Origin: Bifidobacterium aquikefiri
GTDB lineage: Bacteria > Actinomycetota > Actinomycetes > Actinomycetales > Bifidobacteriaceae
Direction: 5' to 3'
Assembly: GCF_002259795.1 (NCBI RefSeq)
Contig: NZ_MWXA01000005.1
Coordinates: forward strand, 558,001 to 622,000
Length of the DNA: 64,000 bases
Shown here: positions 31,672 through 40,989 of the stretch, one piece after another
Position numbering within the stretch: the first letter of the stretch is position 1
Layout of the letters: each line of letters opens with the position of its first letter
The notes under the pieces: generated by a model
Told to the model about the DNA's origin: nothing
What the model saw: only the letters and a program-made list of their open reading frames with translations
Database searches by the model: none
Made by a program: the position numbers and the translations under genes

Positions 31672-31725
31672 ACAAAAAAGCCAACCCTTTTCCGGGCATC
31701 GCAAAGGAAAACCCAGTGAAAGGAT
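31672..31725 (-). terminator. Intrinsic terminator downstream of rpmE
   Basis: On the minus strand, GCCAATCCTTT pairs with AAAAGGGTTGGC (allowing a G-U pair), followed by TTTTTTG. The stem closes a loop of about 30 bases and begins 15-20 bases past the rpmE stop. It would make rpmE largely its own transcript, with reduced read-through into prfA. Confidence 0.7.
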
Positions 31726-31739
31726 TGGCGTCAATAACG

Positions 31740-31952
31740 CTACTTGTTCTTCTTGCCGTAACGAGCTTCGAAACGAGCGACACGACCACCGGTGTCGAGA
31801 ATCTTCTGCTTGCCGGTATAGAACGGGTGGCACTTCGCGCACACATCAACGGTCATATGATCGCTTTTCTCAGTCGAGCGTGTGATGAAATGGTTGCCAC
31901 ACGAACATGTGACTTCCACCGCATGATATTCGGGATGAATTCCCTGCTTCAT
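31740..31952 (-). CDS. rpmE: 50S ribosomal protein L31 (zinc-binding type)
   Basis: 70 residues with the opening [10 protein letters not shown] and two Cys pairs (CSCG and CAKC), so this is the C+ zinc-binding form, normally used when zinc is sufficient. [25 protein letters not shown] is the conserved C-terminal part. AGGAG lies 8 bases before ATG 31952. It heads the translation block. Confidence 0.97.
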   Translation of the reverse strand: MKQGIHPEYHAVEVTCSCGNHFITRSTEKSDHMTVDVCAKCHPFYTGKQKILDTGGRVARFEARYGKKNK

Positions 31953-32087
31953 ATTGACTCCTAGAGTTCAAGGCACCGGGTCGCCATGCCCCTATGACAG
32001 ACGTGAACCGGAACTGTTGAGATTATACGCCATAACCTCAACCGAGCATACTCACTCTCAGCATATTGACGACATTTCGATAACTTC

Positions 32088-32196
32088 GCTGCTCATTGTG
32101 AACTTCTCGAAGTATAAAACTCAATTATCCCTGTTCTATTCCCTCATCCGTACCAAATTTCATCGTTTATACTTTGGTAAGTTCACAATGAGCAGC
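32088..32196. repeat. Inverted-repeat element, subfamily A (copy A3)
   Basis: The longest subfamily A copy: arms 32088-32118 and 32166-32196 match over 31 bp with three or four mismatches, running from GCTGCTCATTGTGAACTT to AGTATAAA. Measured between the AGTAT and ATACT blocks the core is 53 bp. It lies 45 bases past the tesB stop, upstream of rpmE. Confidence 0.85.
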
Positions 32197-32241
32197 CTAG
32201 ACCTTAAAAAGTGACCTGGATCATTGTCGAAATCGGCGAAT

Positions 32242-33156
32242 TCATTTTTGTGGCGTGTCTGGAACGCGAATCATTGCTTCCTGGGCAATGGCCGCGACGA
32301 GAGAACCATCCTGCGAATACACCTTGGCAAAGCTCAGACCACGGCCATGCGCCGCTGTGGGTGTGTCTTGCACATAGAGATGCCAGGCGTTGATATCCAC
32401 ATTGCGATACCACCACATTGAATGATCTATAGAAGCATAGGAAATACCGGGTGTGACCAGACTCAGACCCGCACGGCGCAATACCGGCTCCATCATGACC
32501 TGATCGCATCCAAGTGCAAGCATGGCGCGATGCATGACCTGAGAAATGTTGACCTTCCCATCTGCCTTCATCCATACCATCTGTTTGCCTGAATCTTCGT
32601 CAACCGCCTGCTTGTCGGCACCCATAAGCAGCGTTGCATTGACATGTCGAATGTCAAATGGAGATTTGGTTGCATAGAAATTGGCGAATGGTGACTGCTC
32701 TGCATAGGGTGTCATCAAATCCTTCGCGCTGGTAAGCGATTCCGGATCAGGCACGTCGCTGGGCATCGAATCGGCAAATTCCACACCACGCTGATTCGGT
32801 TCCTGGAAGCTTGAAATTGAAGTCAGGATCGAACCCTGAGCCTGCGTGGCGTTGACGCGTCTGGAAGAGAAAGACTTTCCATCGCGCAGATTTTCAACAT
32901 CGAAGAGTATATCCTGACGAATGTCGCCGGCAGAGACAAAGTAGCCATGAATCGAGTGAGGCAGGCGACCCTCCGGCACCGTTTTGGATGCCGCAACCAC
33001 CGCCTGTGCGATAACCTGACCCCCATAGACACGCCCTGTAGGAAAATACATACTCTCGCCGTTGACATATGTATGGTTCCGGTACTCCGAAGGTTCTCCC
33101 AGACTCAGCACCCTTACCAAATCATCAAGTGGTGTGGCGGATTTAGTTGAAGCCAT
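32242..33156 (-). CDS. tesB: Acyl-CoA thioesterase II (TesB-like)
   Basis: Double hot-dog thioesterase hydrolysing acyl-CoA to free fatty acid and CoA. Motifs: VYGGQVIAQAVVAASKTVPEGR and SIHGYFVSAGD in the first half; GISYASIDHSMWWYR with the active-site Asp, and GLSFAKVYSQDGSLVAAIAQEAMIR in the second. 304 residues, normal length. It stands alone between rpmE and ettA; downstream element A3 may act as its terminator. Confidence 0.93.
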   Translation of the reverse strand: MASTKSATPLDDLVRVLSLGEPSEYRNHTYVNGESMYFPTGRVYGGQVIAQAVVAASKTVPEGRLPHSIHGYFVSAGDIRQDILFDVENLRDGKSFSSRRVNATQAQGSILTSISSFQEPNQRGVEFADSMPSDVPDPESLTSAKDLMTPYAEQSPFANFYATKSPFDIRHVNATLLMGADKQAVDEDSGKQMVWMKADGKVNISQVMHRAMLALGCDQVMMEPVLRRAGLSLVTPGISYASIDHSMWWYRNVDINAWHLYVQDTPTAAHGRGLSFAKVYSQDGSLVAAIAQEAMIRVPDTPQK

Positions 33157-33279
33157 CCTCTCCCCCTTTTACGTTCATGGCACACTCTACCTGCAACGTT
33201 ATGACACGATGCTTGAATTTTCCGTTTATTCTGTTGAAGTCTAACCATGGCAAGTAAATAACTGCATATGTTATGTAAC

Positions 33280-33380
33280 GAACAGGTTCAGAAGATGAAC
33301 AGCGCGTGACGAAGAAAGCGCACGCCGAGCCTGACACATCCCCATGAACCACAAGTGTCAGGCTCTGACTGAACCTGTTC
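33280..33380 (-). terminator. Nested double hairpin immediately after ettA
   Basis: Outer arms GAACAGGTTCAG (33280-33291) and its complement (33369-33380) enclose inner arms GAGCCTGACAC (33327-33337) and its complement (33355-33365). The outer arm abuts the ettA stop codon. There is no T-run; the nested form suggests a strong RNA structure acting as terminator or 3' protector. Confidence 0.55.
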
Positions 33381-35057
33381 TCAACGCGTAAGCTTGCGAT
33401 GCAGACGGTGAGGCTTCGATGCCTCTTCTCCAAGACGCGCAACCTTGTTCTCCTGATATGCCTGGAAGTTGCCTTCGAACCAATACCAGTTGCCTGGATC
33501 GTCGTCGTTGCCTTCCCACGCCAGAATATGAGTGGAGATGCGGTCCAGGAACCAACGATCGTGCGAAATGACCACAGCGCATCCGGGAAATGCGAGCAAG
33601 GCATTTTCAAGACTTTCAAGGGTTTCTACGTCCAGATCGTTGGTGGGCTCGTCAAGCAGCAGTAGATTGCCGCCCTGTTTCAAGGTAAGGGCCAGATTCA
33701 AACGGTTACGCTCTCCACCTGAAAGTACCCCGGCAGGCTTCTGCTGATCGGGACCTTTGAATCCGAAGCTTGCGACATAGGCTCTCGTTGGCACTTCAAC
33801 CCCGCCGACTTCCATAAAGTCAAGTCCGCCGGATACCACCTGCCAGAGATTCTTGTCAGGATCAATGCCCTCGCGATTCTGATCGACATAAGAAATCTTG
33901 ACGGTGTCGCCGATATCCAATGATCCGCTCGTGAGAGGTTCAAGACCGACAATCGTCTTGAACAGCGTGGATTTTCCGACACCGTTTGGACCAATCACAC
34001 CGACAATGCCGTTTCGAGGCAGAGTGAAGCTCAGATCGTCAATCAGCACGCGATCCCCGAAAGCCTTGTGAATATGCTCTGCCTCAAGCACCTTTGAACC
34101 CAGACGCGGACCCGGTGGAATCTGAATCTCCGAGAAGTCGAGTTTCTTGTTATTGCGTGCCTCGGTCTCCATCTGTTCATAGCGTTCCAAACGAGCCTTG
34201 TTCTTCGCCTGACGCGCCTTAGGAGAGCTGCGCACCCAGTCCAATTCGGAATTGAGCCGACGCGAAAGCTTGGCATCCTTGGCGCCCTGAACTTCCAGAC
34301 GCTTGGCCTTGGTCTCCAGATACGTCGAATAGTTGCCCTTGTACGGATAGAGATGGCCGCGGTCAACCTCGCATATCCATTCGGCAACGTTATTGAGGAA
34401 GTACCGATCGTGGGTGACGGCAAGTACTGCGCCCTTGTATGTATGAAGGAAGTTTTCGAGCCACAGGATTGATTCAGCATCCAAATGGTTGGTGGGCTCA
34501 TCGAGCAGGAGCAGATCCGGCGCTTCCAGCAGCAGCTTGCATAGTGCCACTCGTCGACGCTCGCCTCCAGAAAGCACGGTAACCGGAGTGTCTGAATCAG
34601 GGCATTGCAAAGCATCCATGGCCTGGTCGAGCTGGCTGTCCAGATCCCAGGCATCTGCGGCATCGATCTCTTCCTGGAGCTTGCCCATCTCTGCCATCAA
34701 CGCATCAAAATCGGCGTCCGGCTTGGCCATTTCCTCGCCAATCTCATTGAATCGACGAATCTTTGCCTTGATTCCTCCGAAGGCCATCTCAATGTTTTCG
34801 CCAACAGTCTTATCCTCATCGAGCGGTGGCTCCTGCTGCAAAATCCCAACGGTGTAGCCAGGGGTGAGCTGGGCCTCTCCGTTGGAAACCGTATCCAGAC
34901 CTGCCATGATCTTGAGCAGCGTAGATTTTCCCATGCCGTTCGGTCCCACAACGCCGATCTTGGCGCCAGGAATGAAACTGAGCGTGACATCGTCAAGGAT
35001 GACGCGCTCTCCAAAAGCTTTTCGTGCCTTAATCATTTGGTAGATGAACTCTGCCAT
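33381..35057 (-). CDS. ettA: Energy-dependent translational throttle protein EttA (ABC-F)
   Basis: Ribosome-bound ABC-F protein that gates translation by ADP/ATP ratio. Two complete ATPase domains: Walker A GPNGMGKST and GPNGVGKST, signatures LSGGERRR and LSGGERNR, Walker B LLLLDEPTNHLD and LLLLDEPTNDLD. The interdomain linker (SPKARQAKNKARLERYEQM) and the arm insertion between about residues 95-145 are EttA-like; length 558 matches EttA rather than antibiotic-resistance ABC-F proteins. No membrane domain. Confidence 0.95.
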   Translation of the reverse strand: MAEFIYQMIKARKAFGERVILDDVTLSFIPGAKIGVVGPNGMGKSTLLKIMAGLDTVSNGEAQLTPGYTVGILQQEPPLDEDKTVGENIEMAFGGIKAKIRRFNEIGEEMAKPDADFDALMAEMGKLQEEIDAADAWDLDSQLDQAMDALQCPDSDTPVTVLSGGERRRVALCKLLLEAPDLLLLDEPTNHLDAESILWLENFLHTYKGAVLAVTHDRYFLNNVAEWICEVDRGHLYPYKGNYSTYLETKAKRLEVQGAKDAKLSRRLNSELDWVRSSPKARQAKNKARLERYEQMETEARNNKKLDFSEIQIPPGPRLGSKVLEAEHIHKAFGDRVLIDDLSFTLPRNGIVGVIGPNGVGKSTLFKTIVGLEPLTSGSLDIGDTVKISYVDQNREGIDPDKNLWQVVSGGLDFMEVGGVEVPTRAYVASFGFKGPDQQKPAGVLSGGERNRLNLALTLKQGGNLLLLDEPTNDLDVETLESLENALLAFPGCAVVISHDRWFLDRISTHILAWEGNDDDPGNWYWFEGNFQAYQENKVARLGEEASKPHRLHRKLTR

Positions 35058-35509
35058 GTGTTATCTTTCCATCTTTCTTGCCGGTGTTACCTGCCAGCGT
35101 AGCGTGCCAGTGCTGAGCGTAACTCTAACCCATCGAAGCCGAAATGCGAGGCTCAACCAATTTCTGCCTATTCCAACGATTTCGAAGCTTCTTCTCATGC
35201 CGACATCAATCCTACAATCACTCCCAGATGGGGAGCTTCTCGAGTTTTGCGGCAAATGAACAGTTGTTAGGCTCAGTTTGCCGCATGATGGTGGTCACAT
35301 GCACAGGAAAACCAGGTCTTATACTGCGCAATTGCCGCAAAACTCGGGAATCTCGATTATCCTGCGCTCAGGCGTGCACACGCCGTTGTGCAAACACGCG
35401 GTAAAGTAATCCTCGGTGTTCCCGCCCGAATGCGCAGGTCAAGGAATGCTGTGAATGCCCTTCTGCATCCACATCAGCAGTGCGCACAATGCAATTGGAG
35501 ACGATCCTC
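35058..35509. other. Long intergenic region between divergent ettA and ykoE-like genes
   Basis: 452 bases without a gene. It contains element B3 (35241-35346) and a short inverted repeat GGCGTG-CA-CACGCC at 35371-35384. I looked for a TPP riboswitch upstream of the ECF gene and could not find its conserved core. Confidence 0.6.
35241..35346. repeat. Inverted-repeat element, subfamily B (copy B3)
   Basis: CGAGTTTTGCGGCAA (35241-35255) is exactly complementary to 35332-35346. The arms carry GCGG/CCGC where B1 has GTGG/CCAC, a compensatory change. ATACT (35321-35325) is intact on the right and degenerate (AGTTG) on the left; the core is about 54 bp. Unlike other copies it lies between divergent genes, so it cannot simply be a terminator. 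Confidence 0.75.
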
Positions 35510-36130
35510 ATGACAAATATCACACAACATACACGCAATCATTATACTTGGAGACCGGCGGACATTGCGGTCGCGGCATCGGTTGGCGTTGCATCAGGCT
35601 TGGTTTTTTGGGGATTCAACTATGTCTCCGCCTGGCTGTTCCCTCTGATGCGAACGATTTTGCCAGGAACGGGAAGTCTGTTCCATGCAATCTGGTATTT
35701 CTCCGGCCCATTGGCCTTGCTGATCATTCGCAAACCGGGCGCTGCGGTCTTTGTGAATCTTGTCGGCAGCGCAGTTGAGATGCTTCTTGGCAATCAGTTC
35801 TCAGTGAGCTTCGTCTTCGTATCAGCCATATTTCAGGCATTGTTCTCTGAACTCGCCTTTGCGATCTTTCTCTACAAACGCTGGACGCTCAGCATCAGCA
35901 TGCTGTCGGGTCTGCTGACCGCCATTGAATATGGTCTCTATCTGTTGTTCTTCCAATATCAGGGTGTGGCTTTCTTCAGCGCATACGGCATCACCCATAT
36001 GATTTGCGAGATGATCGGAGGCATTCTGATTGGCGGTGTAATGAGTTGGTACCTCTTTGTTGCCATAGCCAAGACCGGTGCCTTGGATAAGTTCGCATCC
36101 GGCCGTTCAATCAAAGCCAAAGTTGAATAG
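35510..36130 (+). CDS. ykoE: ECF transporter S component, YkoE family (thiamine precursor uptake)
   Basis: Substrate-binding membrane subunit of an energy-coupling factor transporter. Six hydrophobic segments and the family-typical IRKPGAAVFVNLVGSAVEMLLGNQ indicate YkoE, which in studied bacteria imports the HMP moiety of thiamine. ATG 35510 (MTNITQHTR) follows GGAGACG; the frame opens at 35480. No ATPase or T component (YkoC/YkoD) is adjacent, so it must share energising subunits encoded elsewhere. Confidence 0.8.
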   Translation: MTNITQHTRNHYTWRPADIAVAASVGVASGLVFWGFNYVSAWLFPLMRTILPGTGSLFHAIWYFSGPLALLIIRKPGAAVFVNLVGSAVEMLLGNQFSVSFVFVSAIFQALFSELAFAIFLYKRWTLSISMLSGLLTAIEYGLYLLFFQYQGVAFFSAYGITHMICEMIGGILIGGVMSWYLFVAIAKTGALDKFASGRSIKAKVE

Positions 36131-36170
36131 ACTGAATAGACTGAATAGGCCCGCCCACACATGCCAAGCC

Positions 36171-36194
36171 TGATGAACCCGGGTTGGTTCATCA
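36171..36194. terminator. Hairpin between ykoE-like gene and amino-acid permease
   Basis: TGATGAACC (36171-36179) pairs with GGTTCATCA (36186-36194), 9 bp, loop of 6 bases, 41 bases after the ykoE stop and between convergent genes. Just upstream the sequence GACTGAATA is repeated in tandem. Confidence 0.5.
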
Positions 36195-36272
36195 AGGTTA
36201 CATTGGGCAACTGATGTTTCCTGTCAAAGGTCGATTCAGCAGTAGCCTCACCTTTCATCCTAAAGTGCTGAT

Positions 36273-37676
36273 TCAGCTCAGTTTATGAGTCTGACTCAGC
36301 ACTTCATGTGGCTTCGCAGATTTCGGTCCGCGATAGAGCATCACGCTGGGCACAGTCAGCATCGCCACGACGATTGCAGCTATCACCGGATAAAGCCATC
36401 GCGGAATGCCAGTCTGCCCAGCTGCAGGAACGAATGTCATTACAAACGCACTCACGCATGCGATGATGCCCATGACCGCCATCGCATACAGCGCCGGGGC
36501 ACGATACCCGTTGTTGCCAGTTTTATGTTTACGCCGGAGATTGATGCTTGCAGCAAACATCAGCATGTACATCATCACATAGAGTGCCACGGCCATGCCG
36601 ATCAGGAGCGAAAACACCATCGAGACGCTCGAGGGAAATATCACATAAAGACATGCGAGAATCGTGACGATCACTCCCATGCTCAGCAGAATGCCCGACT
36701 GTGCTCCACTTCGATTTGTGGTTTTGAAATAGTCTGGCAGACAACCATCCTGGGCTGCGTTGTATAGACCACGAGAAGGACCTGAGATCCAGCTGACTAT
36801 GGAGGCGACGGCACCAAACACAATCGCCAGTCCCATGACACTACCCATGAAACCAAGGTGGAAGCTCTGGAACATCATCTGGAAGGCGACGACAGTGCCG
36901 TTTGAAAGGTTGACGTTGCTAGGCAGCACCATGGCCAGAATCAGGGTGGGTATGATGAAAATCGCGAGTGCGCTGATGAACGCAATCCCTATGACTCGCG
37001 TATATTTCCTGGGCTCTTCCATCTGCTGTGCATGTACGGCATTGACCTCCATGCCGCCGAATGCGAGCACATTCTGAACCACCAGAGCAATGCCGGCAAT
37101 ATTGGTGAAATTGGGAATGGGAGAGCTCGCCGTCAGCGTCGAAGATATATGCTGACCCGTGAGCAGCCACGCCGCTCCGAGAATGAGCAACAGGCACGCA
37201 GGGATAATGGTTCCGATCAGCCCTGCAGTTGAGGCGACACGGGCGAAAAGATTGCCGCCCTTGAGCGTGAGCCAGATTGCCCACCAGAACACGACGATGA
37301 TAACCGCCGTGACATACAGTCCAGAATTCGATAGACCTTCCAGACCACATGCTGAAGCCAGCGCTCCAGCGACAAAGGCAAGCTGGGCCGGATACCACAC
37401 CACATTATGGATCCACTGCATCCATATTGCGGTAAATCCCCAGCGCTGTCCGAGTCCTTCCTTTACCCACTGATAGACGCCACCTTGATAAGTGCTGCCC
37501 AATTCGGCGGAAACCAGCGCCGTTGGCACAAAGAACATCACGGCCGGAATCAGATACAGGACAATCGACTGCCATCCGAGCACCGCCATTGCAGGCAGCC
37601 CACGCAAACCTGCGATCGTGATGATGGTCATAATGGACATTTGCGATACTGAAATCAACGTCTTATCGGATTTCAC
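36273..37676 (-). CDS. APC-family amino-acid permease (GadC/YjeM-like)
   Basis: About 467 residues with 12 predicted membrane helices, starting ISVSQMSIMTIITIAGLRGLPAMA. The motif VLAFGGMEVNAVHAQQMEEPRKY in the middle is typical of the glutamate/GABA antiporter-like branch of the APC superfamily, as is WISGPSRGLYNAAQDGCLPDYF. I place the start at GTG 37676 (VKSDKTLISV), preceded by GGGGAAAGAGA; the frame is open for 40 more codons without homology. No decarboxylase gene is nearby, so substrate and mode (antiport or symport) are open. Confidence 0.85.
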   Translation of the reverse strand: MKSDKTLISVSQMSIMTIITIAGLRGLPAMAVLGWQSIVLYLIPAVMFFVPTALVSAELGSTYQGGVYQWVKEGLGQRWGFTAIWMQWIHNVVWYPAQLAFVAGALASACGLEGLSNSGLYVTAVIIVVFWWAIWLTLKGGNLFARVASTAGLIGTIIPACLLLILGAAWLLTGQHISSTLTASSPIPNFTNIAGIALVVQNVLAFGGMEVNAVHAQQMEEPRKYTRVIGIAFISALAIFIIPTLILAMVLPSNVNLSNGTVVAFQMMFQSFHLGFMGSVMGLAIVFGAVASIVSWISGPSRGLYNAAQDGCLPDYFKTTNRSGAQSGILLSMGVIVTILACLYVIFPSSVSMVFSLLIGMAVALYVMMYMLMFAASINLRRKHKTGNNGYRAPALYAMAVMGIIACVSAFVMTFVPAAGQTGIPRWLYPVIAAIVVAMLTVPSVMLYRGPKSAKPHEVLSQTHKLS

Positions 37677-37902
37677 CAGCGGTCTCTTTCCCCAATTGAG
37701 TGTGTCTGCACATTGTCTGCCTGACAAAGGAGCGACTGCAACAGATCTGCCATACAACAATGACCTGTGCACACGGTACTCGGGGGAATGTATCAACCAG
37801 ATAACAATTCCAGCAAAATCTATGCACTTCGCTCAGGCGACAGTGCGCTGAACCACGGACTCCTTCTCAATCAGACTGCATTCGATCTGCGCATGCTGGA
37901 CA

Positions 37903-38492
37903 TCAAGTCTCGGCAGCGATCGAATCATTGAGGCCAATGTAGGCAATACGTTTGCACCCAGCGCGGATCAATCTCTCAGCCACGTCCCTGCCAAAGCGAA
38001 GCTCATCGGAAACCACGGATGGCAGATTCTCGAGTTTGTCGGTCGTATCGACCAGCACGAGAGGAACGTCGCGCAGCACCTCGGGTATGGATGTCGGCTG
38101 ATTGAACATGCAGGCATAGAGAAATCCATCGACGCCTTACTGCTGAAGTTTTTCGATTTCCTCGCGCTCCGATTCCTTCTCACCGTTGGTATTGACGGTG
38201 AGAAGGGTATATCCGAATATTCTTGCAGCATCCTGCGCTCGAGTATCAGACGTCCGGCAAAGGGGGTGGTCGCAATTTCATCGATGATGAAGCCAAGGAT
38301 GCGCGTCTTGTTCGTCCTCATGCTGCTTGCTATGCGATTGGGCCGATACCCGAGTTCCTTCGCCGTTGCACGAATTCTGCTTGCTATTTCGGGCTTGATC
38401 CTTCCCATGTCCCGGTTATTGAGCACAAGTGACACCGAAGAGATGGATACACCAGTTTTCCTGGCAATCTCCTTCATGGTGACACTTGCCAT
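37903..38492 (-). pseudogene. LacI-family transcriptional repressor, inactivated
   Basis: The N-terminus is an intact LacI DNA-binding domain (MASVTMKEIARKTGVSISSVS, then NRIASSMRTNKTRILGFIIDE). Around 38240-38250 the frame breaks: CTC-GAGCGCAG reads LILERR, whereas a one-base insertion restores LIL-GAQDAARIFGYTLLTV. The restored frame then meets an in-frame TAA near 38136 (KLQQ*GVDGFLYA) and continues MFNQPTSIPEVLRDVPLVLVD to a stop at 37903 after GLNDSIAAET. Roughly the last 150 residues of the effector domain are missing. Three independent lesions mark a dead gene. It lies beside the GH32 gene it probably once controlled. Confidence 0.85.
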
Positions 38493-38847
38493 ATTTCTTC
38501 CTCTGTTCCTGCTCTGCACATGTTCTTCGGGTCCCAACCGAACCAACCGATATATCCTGAAACGTTTGGCATGAAACCAATGAACGCATGATTTCACTTT
38601 CGTGTCAGACGTTATATGTCTCTTGTGCAAAGGGTGTCATCATAGACCAAACGCTTCGATTTCCAACGATTCTACGCGTTCACCAACTTTGCTGAATCGA
38701 CGATTCGAGACATTCTTTCGGCAATGCCATCGAAGTCAATTGTATTGGTCACCATCATCCCGCAACCTTCGAGATCGAAGCTGTCTTCGCCCCAAGCCTT
38801 TGTGCTTGAACCAGTACGTTGGTGTCAATGCCGCGCCATCCATCCAA
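38493..38847. other. Intergenic region between GH32 gene and LacI pseudogene
   Basis: 355 bases without a convincing gene. It holds the old promoter region of the LacI gene, including a LacI-type operator candidate at 38558-38571. Confidence 0.5.
38558..38571. promoter_or_regulatory. Candidate LacI-family operator upstream of the LacI pseudogene
   Basis: TGAAACGTTTGGCA has the central AACGTT core typical of LacI-family sites and lies 66 bases upstream of the pseudogene start, an autoregulatory position. Differs from the operator pair at 41359. Confidence 0.35.
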
Positions 38848-40989
38848 TCAGTTCCAGATGCCGCGCAGTTCTCGAAGCTCCACCTTTGCTTCGCCGTCAA
38901 GCAAACCACTTAGTCGAGCAGAGAACGTTCCAGTGCGACCATCGCACGCGCTCAGAACCGATGCGGCAGCCTCGCCCTTGTTGAGGAAGATCTCAGCTAT
39001 ACCCCGGTCATAGAAAATCTCGATGGTCCTGACCTCGCTGATACCCGAGCTGAGATGCAAGTCGTCCGTTGGTGAACCGTATGTGACGATTCTGGTGACT
39101 CCATCACTCTTGACAAGATGAAGCGAACCCTTGTCAGTCTCGGATGCGAGCGTTATGTCAAAGCCGGAATCATCAGGAACCTCGACCTTGGCATAGTATG
39201 CATTGCCCAGAATGCTCTGCTCGCTGACTTCAGACCCGTTATCAGGATGCAGTTGCACCGTCGATTCAAACAGGACATCTCCAAGCAGCTCGTCAAAGAC
39301 CTCACTTATGGGGTAACTGGTAAGCCTGCCGTCACGCATGTGCAGCTCCCGTGGAAGCGTCATCGCACCATTGGCACGGTGCTCACCTTCCTTGCGGACG
39401 CCAAACCAGTCGGCAAGCCAGCCGATGGCTATGCGCCGCCCAGCATCATCGGCAAAGGATTGCACGGCATAGAAGCTCGTACCGAAATCACACAGACCGC
39501 TGAGCTGAGCCGTGAAGCGAGGAAGCTCGGTTTCGTCCGCTCCACCATCGACTCGTTCAACCGCATCGACTGTCTCAGACGCACTTTCAAGCTTCCCGGA
39601 ATACCATACGACTGGCTGAAAACGACCACCACCATCGCGATATTTCATCAAGGCCGCAACGGCGACATCATGGCCTTCAAGCGGGAAGCAGTCGGGACAT
39701 TCATAGGTGAATGCCTCTGGATGCTCCGTATCGGCAAACATGGCGCCGACATACTTCCACGAAGCGGCATCATCGAGCATGGTATGGTTGTCAGCCACGA
39801 ATCCGGCCAGAACGGGCACCCGCGTCAGATCCGCATCGTTGGCATCAGCCTCGTCGGTCGCATTCAACGCAAACCATCCATGCCTATAATCACGCCTTGG
39901 TTCCCACAGGTAGGAATAATGCTGCTCCGCCACACCGCGTCTGGGAAGATTCGAAGCCACTGTCATCAAGGTTTTCGATCCTGGCAACCCATGTCTGGCA
40001 TCGAATCGCCATTCGACCTTCGGATCTCGGAAGTCTCTTCCAAGCTCGGTATCTCTCCTGCCATTGAGCGGTCGCTCTATGAGCGTACGCTCCTGCTCAA
40101 TTCGTATGCCGTCATAACTCACACAAGTCGTCTGATATTCGACCAAGGATTCGGGATTCCCGTCTCGCTCGATATGCCGTGTAAGGAAGAAACGAATCGC
40201 ATGGGCGTCATCGCCAGCACATGGTCTGCCCTGAGCGTCTATTGGCATCGCACTACCAGAGAAGGCCCCACCAGAGAAGTGCTCCGATTCGTCCAGCTCG
40301 GTCTGCGGGAAGAGCACCACTGGCAGATGCACCCAGTGAATCAGGTCTCTGCTTACGGCATGACCCCAATGCATATTGTCCCATTCCCAGCCATACGGAT
40401 TGAGTTGATAGAACAGGTGATATCGGCCCTGAAAGCGACATAGGGCGTTGGGATCGTTCATCCACCGTTCGAATGGCTCAACATGAATCGTGGCTCTTCC
40501 GTGACGCTCATAGAAGCTGCCCAGATCGGTGATCGGCTCGATTTGCAACGCCTGCCATAGATCAGCATCGCCATCGCGATCCCTTTGCCGAGCGATGTGT
40601 TGCCCCGGTCCCTGAGTGGCTTCAAGGTCGCCCTTGCCATCCAAACTGGTCTCGCTTGTTCCCTCGTCAGACATGGCCAGGAATCTGATGCCCCTGTCGA
40701 TCAGCTGCTCACCCCCGGAAAGATATGCCATCGAAATGCGGGCATTACTGATGGCGAGGGTGTACGAAACATCGCTTTCCACATCAAGCACCATATGCTC
40801 TCTGCGACAATCGCCAGGCAGGAACTCACACCTGCAGACGCCGCTGTCTTCACATTCCAACCTCACGCCCGCTTCGTCACCTTGGCGGTGACGTTCAACG
40901 AACAGTTCCAGACGCGTATATGGTCCACTGGAAAAAACACAAGTGCCTGCAATCTCAGTCATAGGCACCGACCGTGCTATCGAACTCAT
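38848..40989 (-). CDS. Glycoside hydrolase family 32 beta-fructosidase (sucrose/fructan hydrolase)
   Basis: Intracellular (no signal peptide) hydrolase of terminal beta-fructosyl bonds. The GH32 catalytic triad is clear: nucleophile in FERWMNDPNA (about 183), transition-state stabiliser in DFRDPKVEW (about 334), acid/base in TYECPDCFPLEG (about 434), followed by the C-terminal beta-sandwich. 713 residues is longer than the usual 480-530 because of about 170 N-terminal residues that look like an additional beta-rich domain. ATG 40989 follows GGAGGAACGATC and overlaps the stop of a degraded upstream ORF. Likely substrate sucrose or short fructo-oligosaccharides. Confidence 0.93.
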   Translation of the reverse strand: MSSIARSVPMTEIAGTCVFSSGPYTRLELFVERHRQGDEAGVRLECEDSGVCRCEFLPGDCRREHMVLDVESDVSYTLAISNARISMAYLSGGEQLIDRGIRFLAMSDEGTSETSLDGKGDLEATQGPGQHIARQRDRDGDADLWQALQIEPITDLGSFYERHGRATIHVEPFERWMNDPNALCRFQGRYHLFYQLNPYGWEWDNMHWGHAVSRDLIHWVHLPVVLFPQTELDESEHFSGGAFSGSAMPIDAQGRPCAGDDAHAIRFFLTRHIERDGNPESLVEYQTTCVSYDGIRIEQERTLIERPLNGRRDTELGRDFRDPKVEWRFDARHGLPGSKTLMTVASNLPRRGVAEQHYSYLWEPRRDYRHGWFALNATDEADANDADLTRVPVLAGFVADNHTMLDDAASWKYVGAMFADTEHPEAFTYECPDCFPLEGHDVAVAALMKYRDGGGRFQPVVWYSGKLESASETVDAVERVDGGADETELPRFTAQLSGLCDFGTSFYAVQSFADDAGRRIAIGWLADWFGVRKEGEHRANGAMTLPRELHMRDGRLTSYPISEVFDELLGDVLFESTVQLHPDNGSEVSEQSILGNAYYAKVEVPDDSGFDITLASETDKGSLHLVKSDGVTRIVTYGSPTDDLHLSSGISEVRTIEIFYDRGIAEIFLNKGEAAASVLSACDGRTGTFSARLSGLLDGEAKVELRELRGIWN

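Noticed and set aside
35360-35509. TPP or other riboswitch upstream of the ykoE-like gene
   Set aside because: No conserved TPP core could be found by eye; only a short GGCGTG/CACGCC repeat is present.
39118-40443. 441-residue plus-strand frame opposite the GH32 gene
   Set aside because: Antisense shadow of a gene with an intact GH32 catalytic triad.
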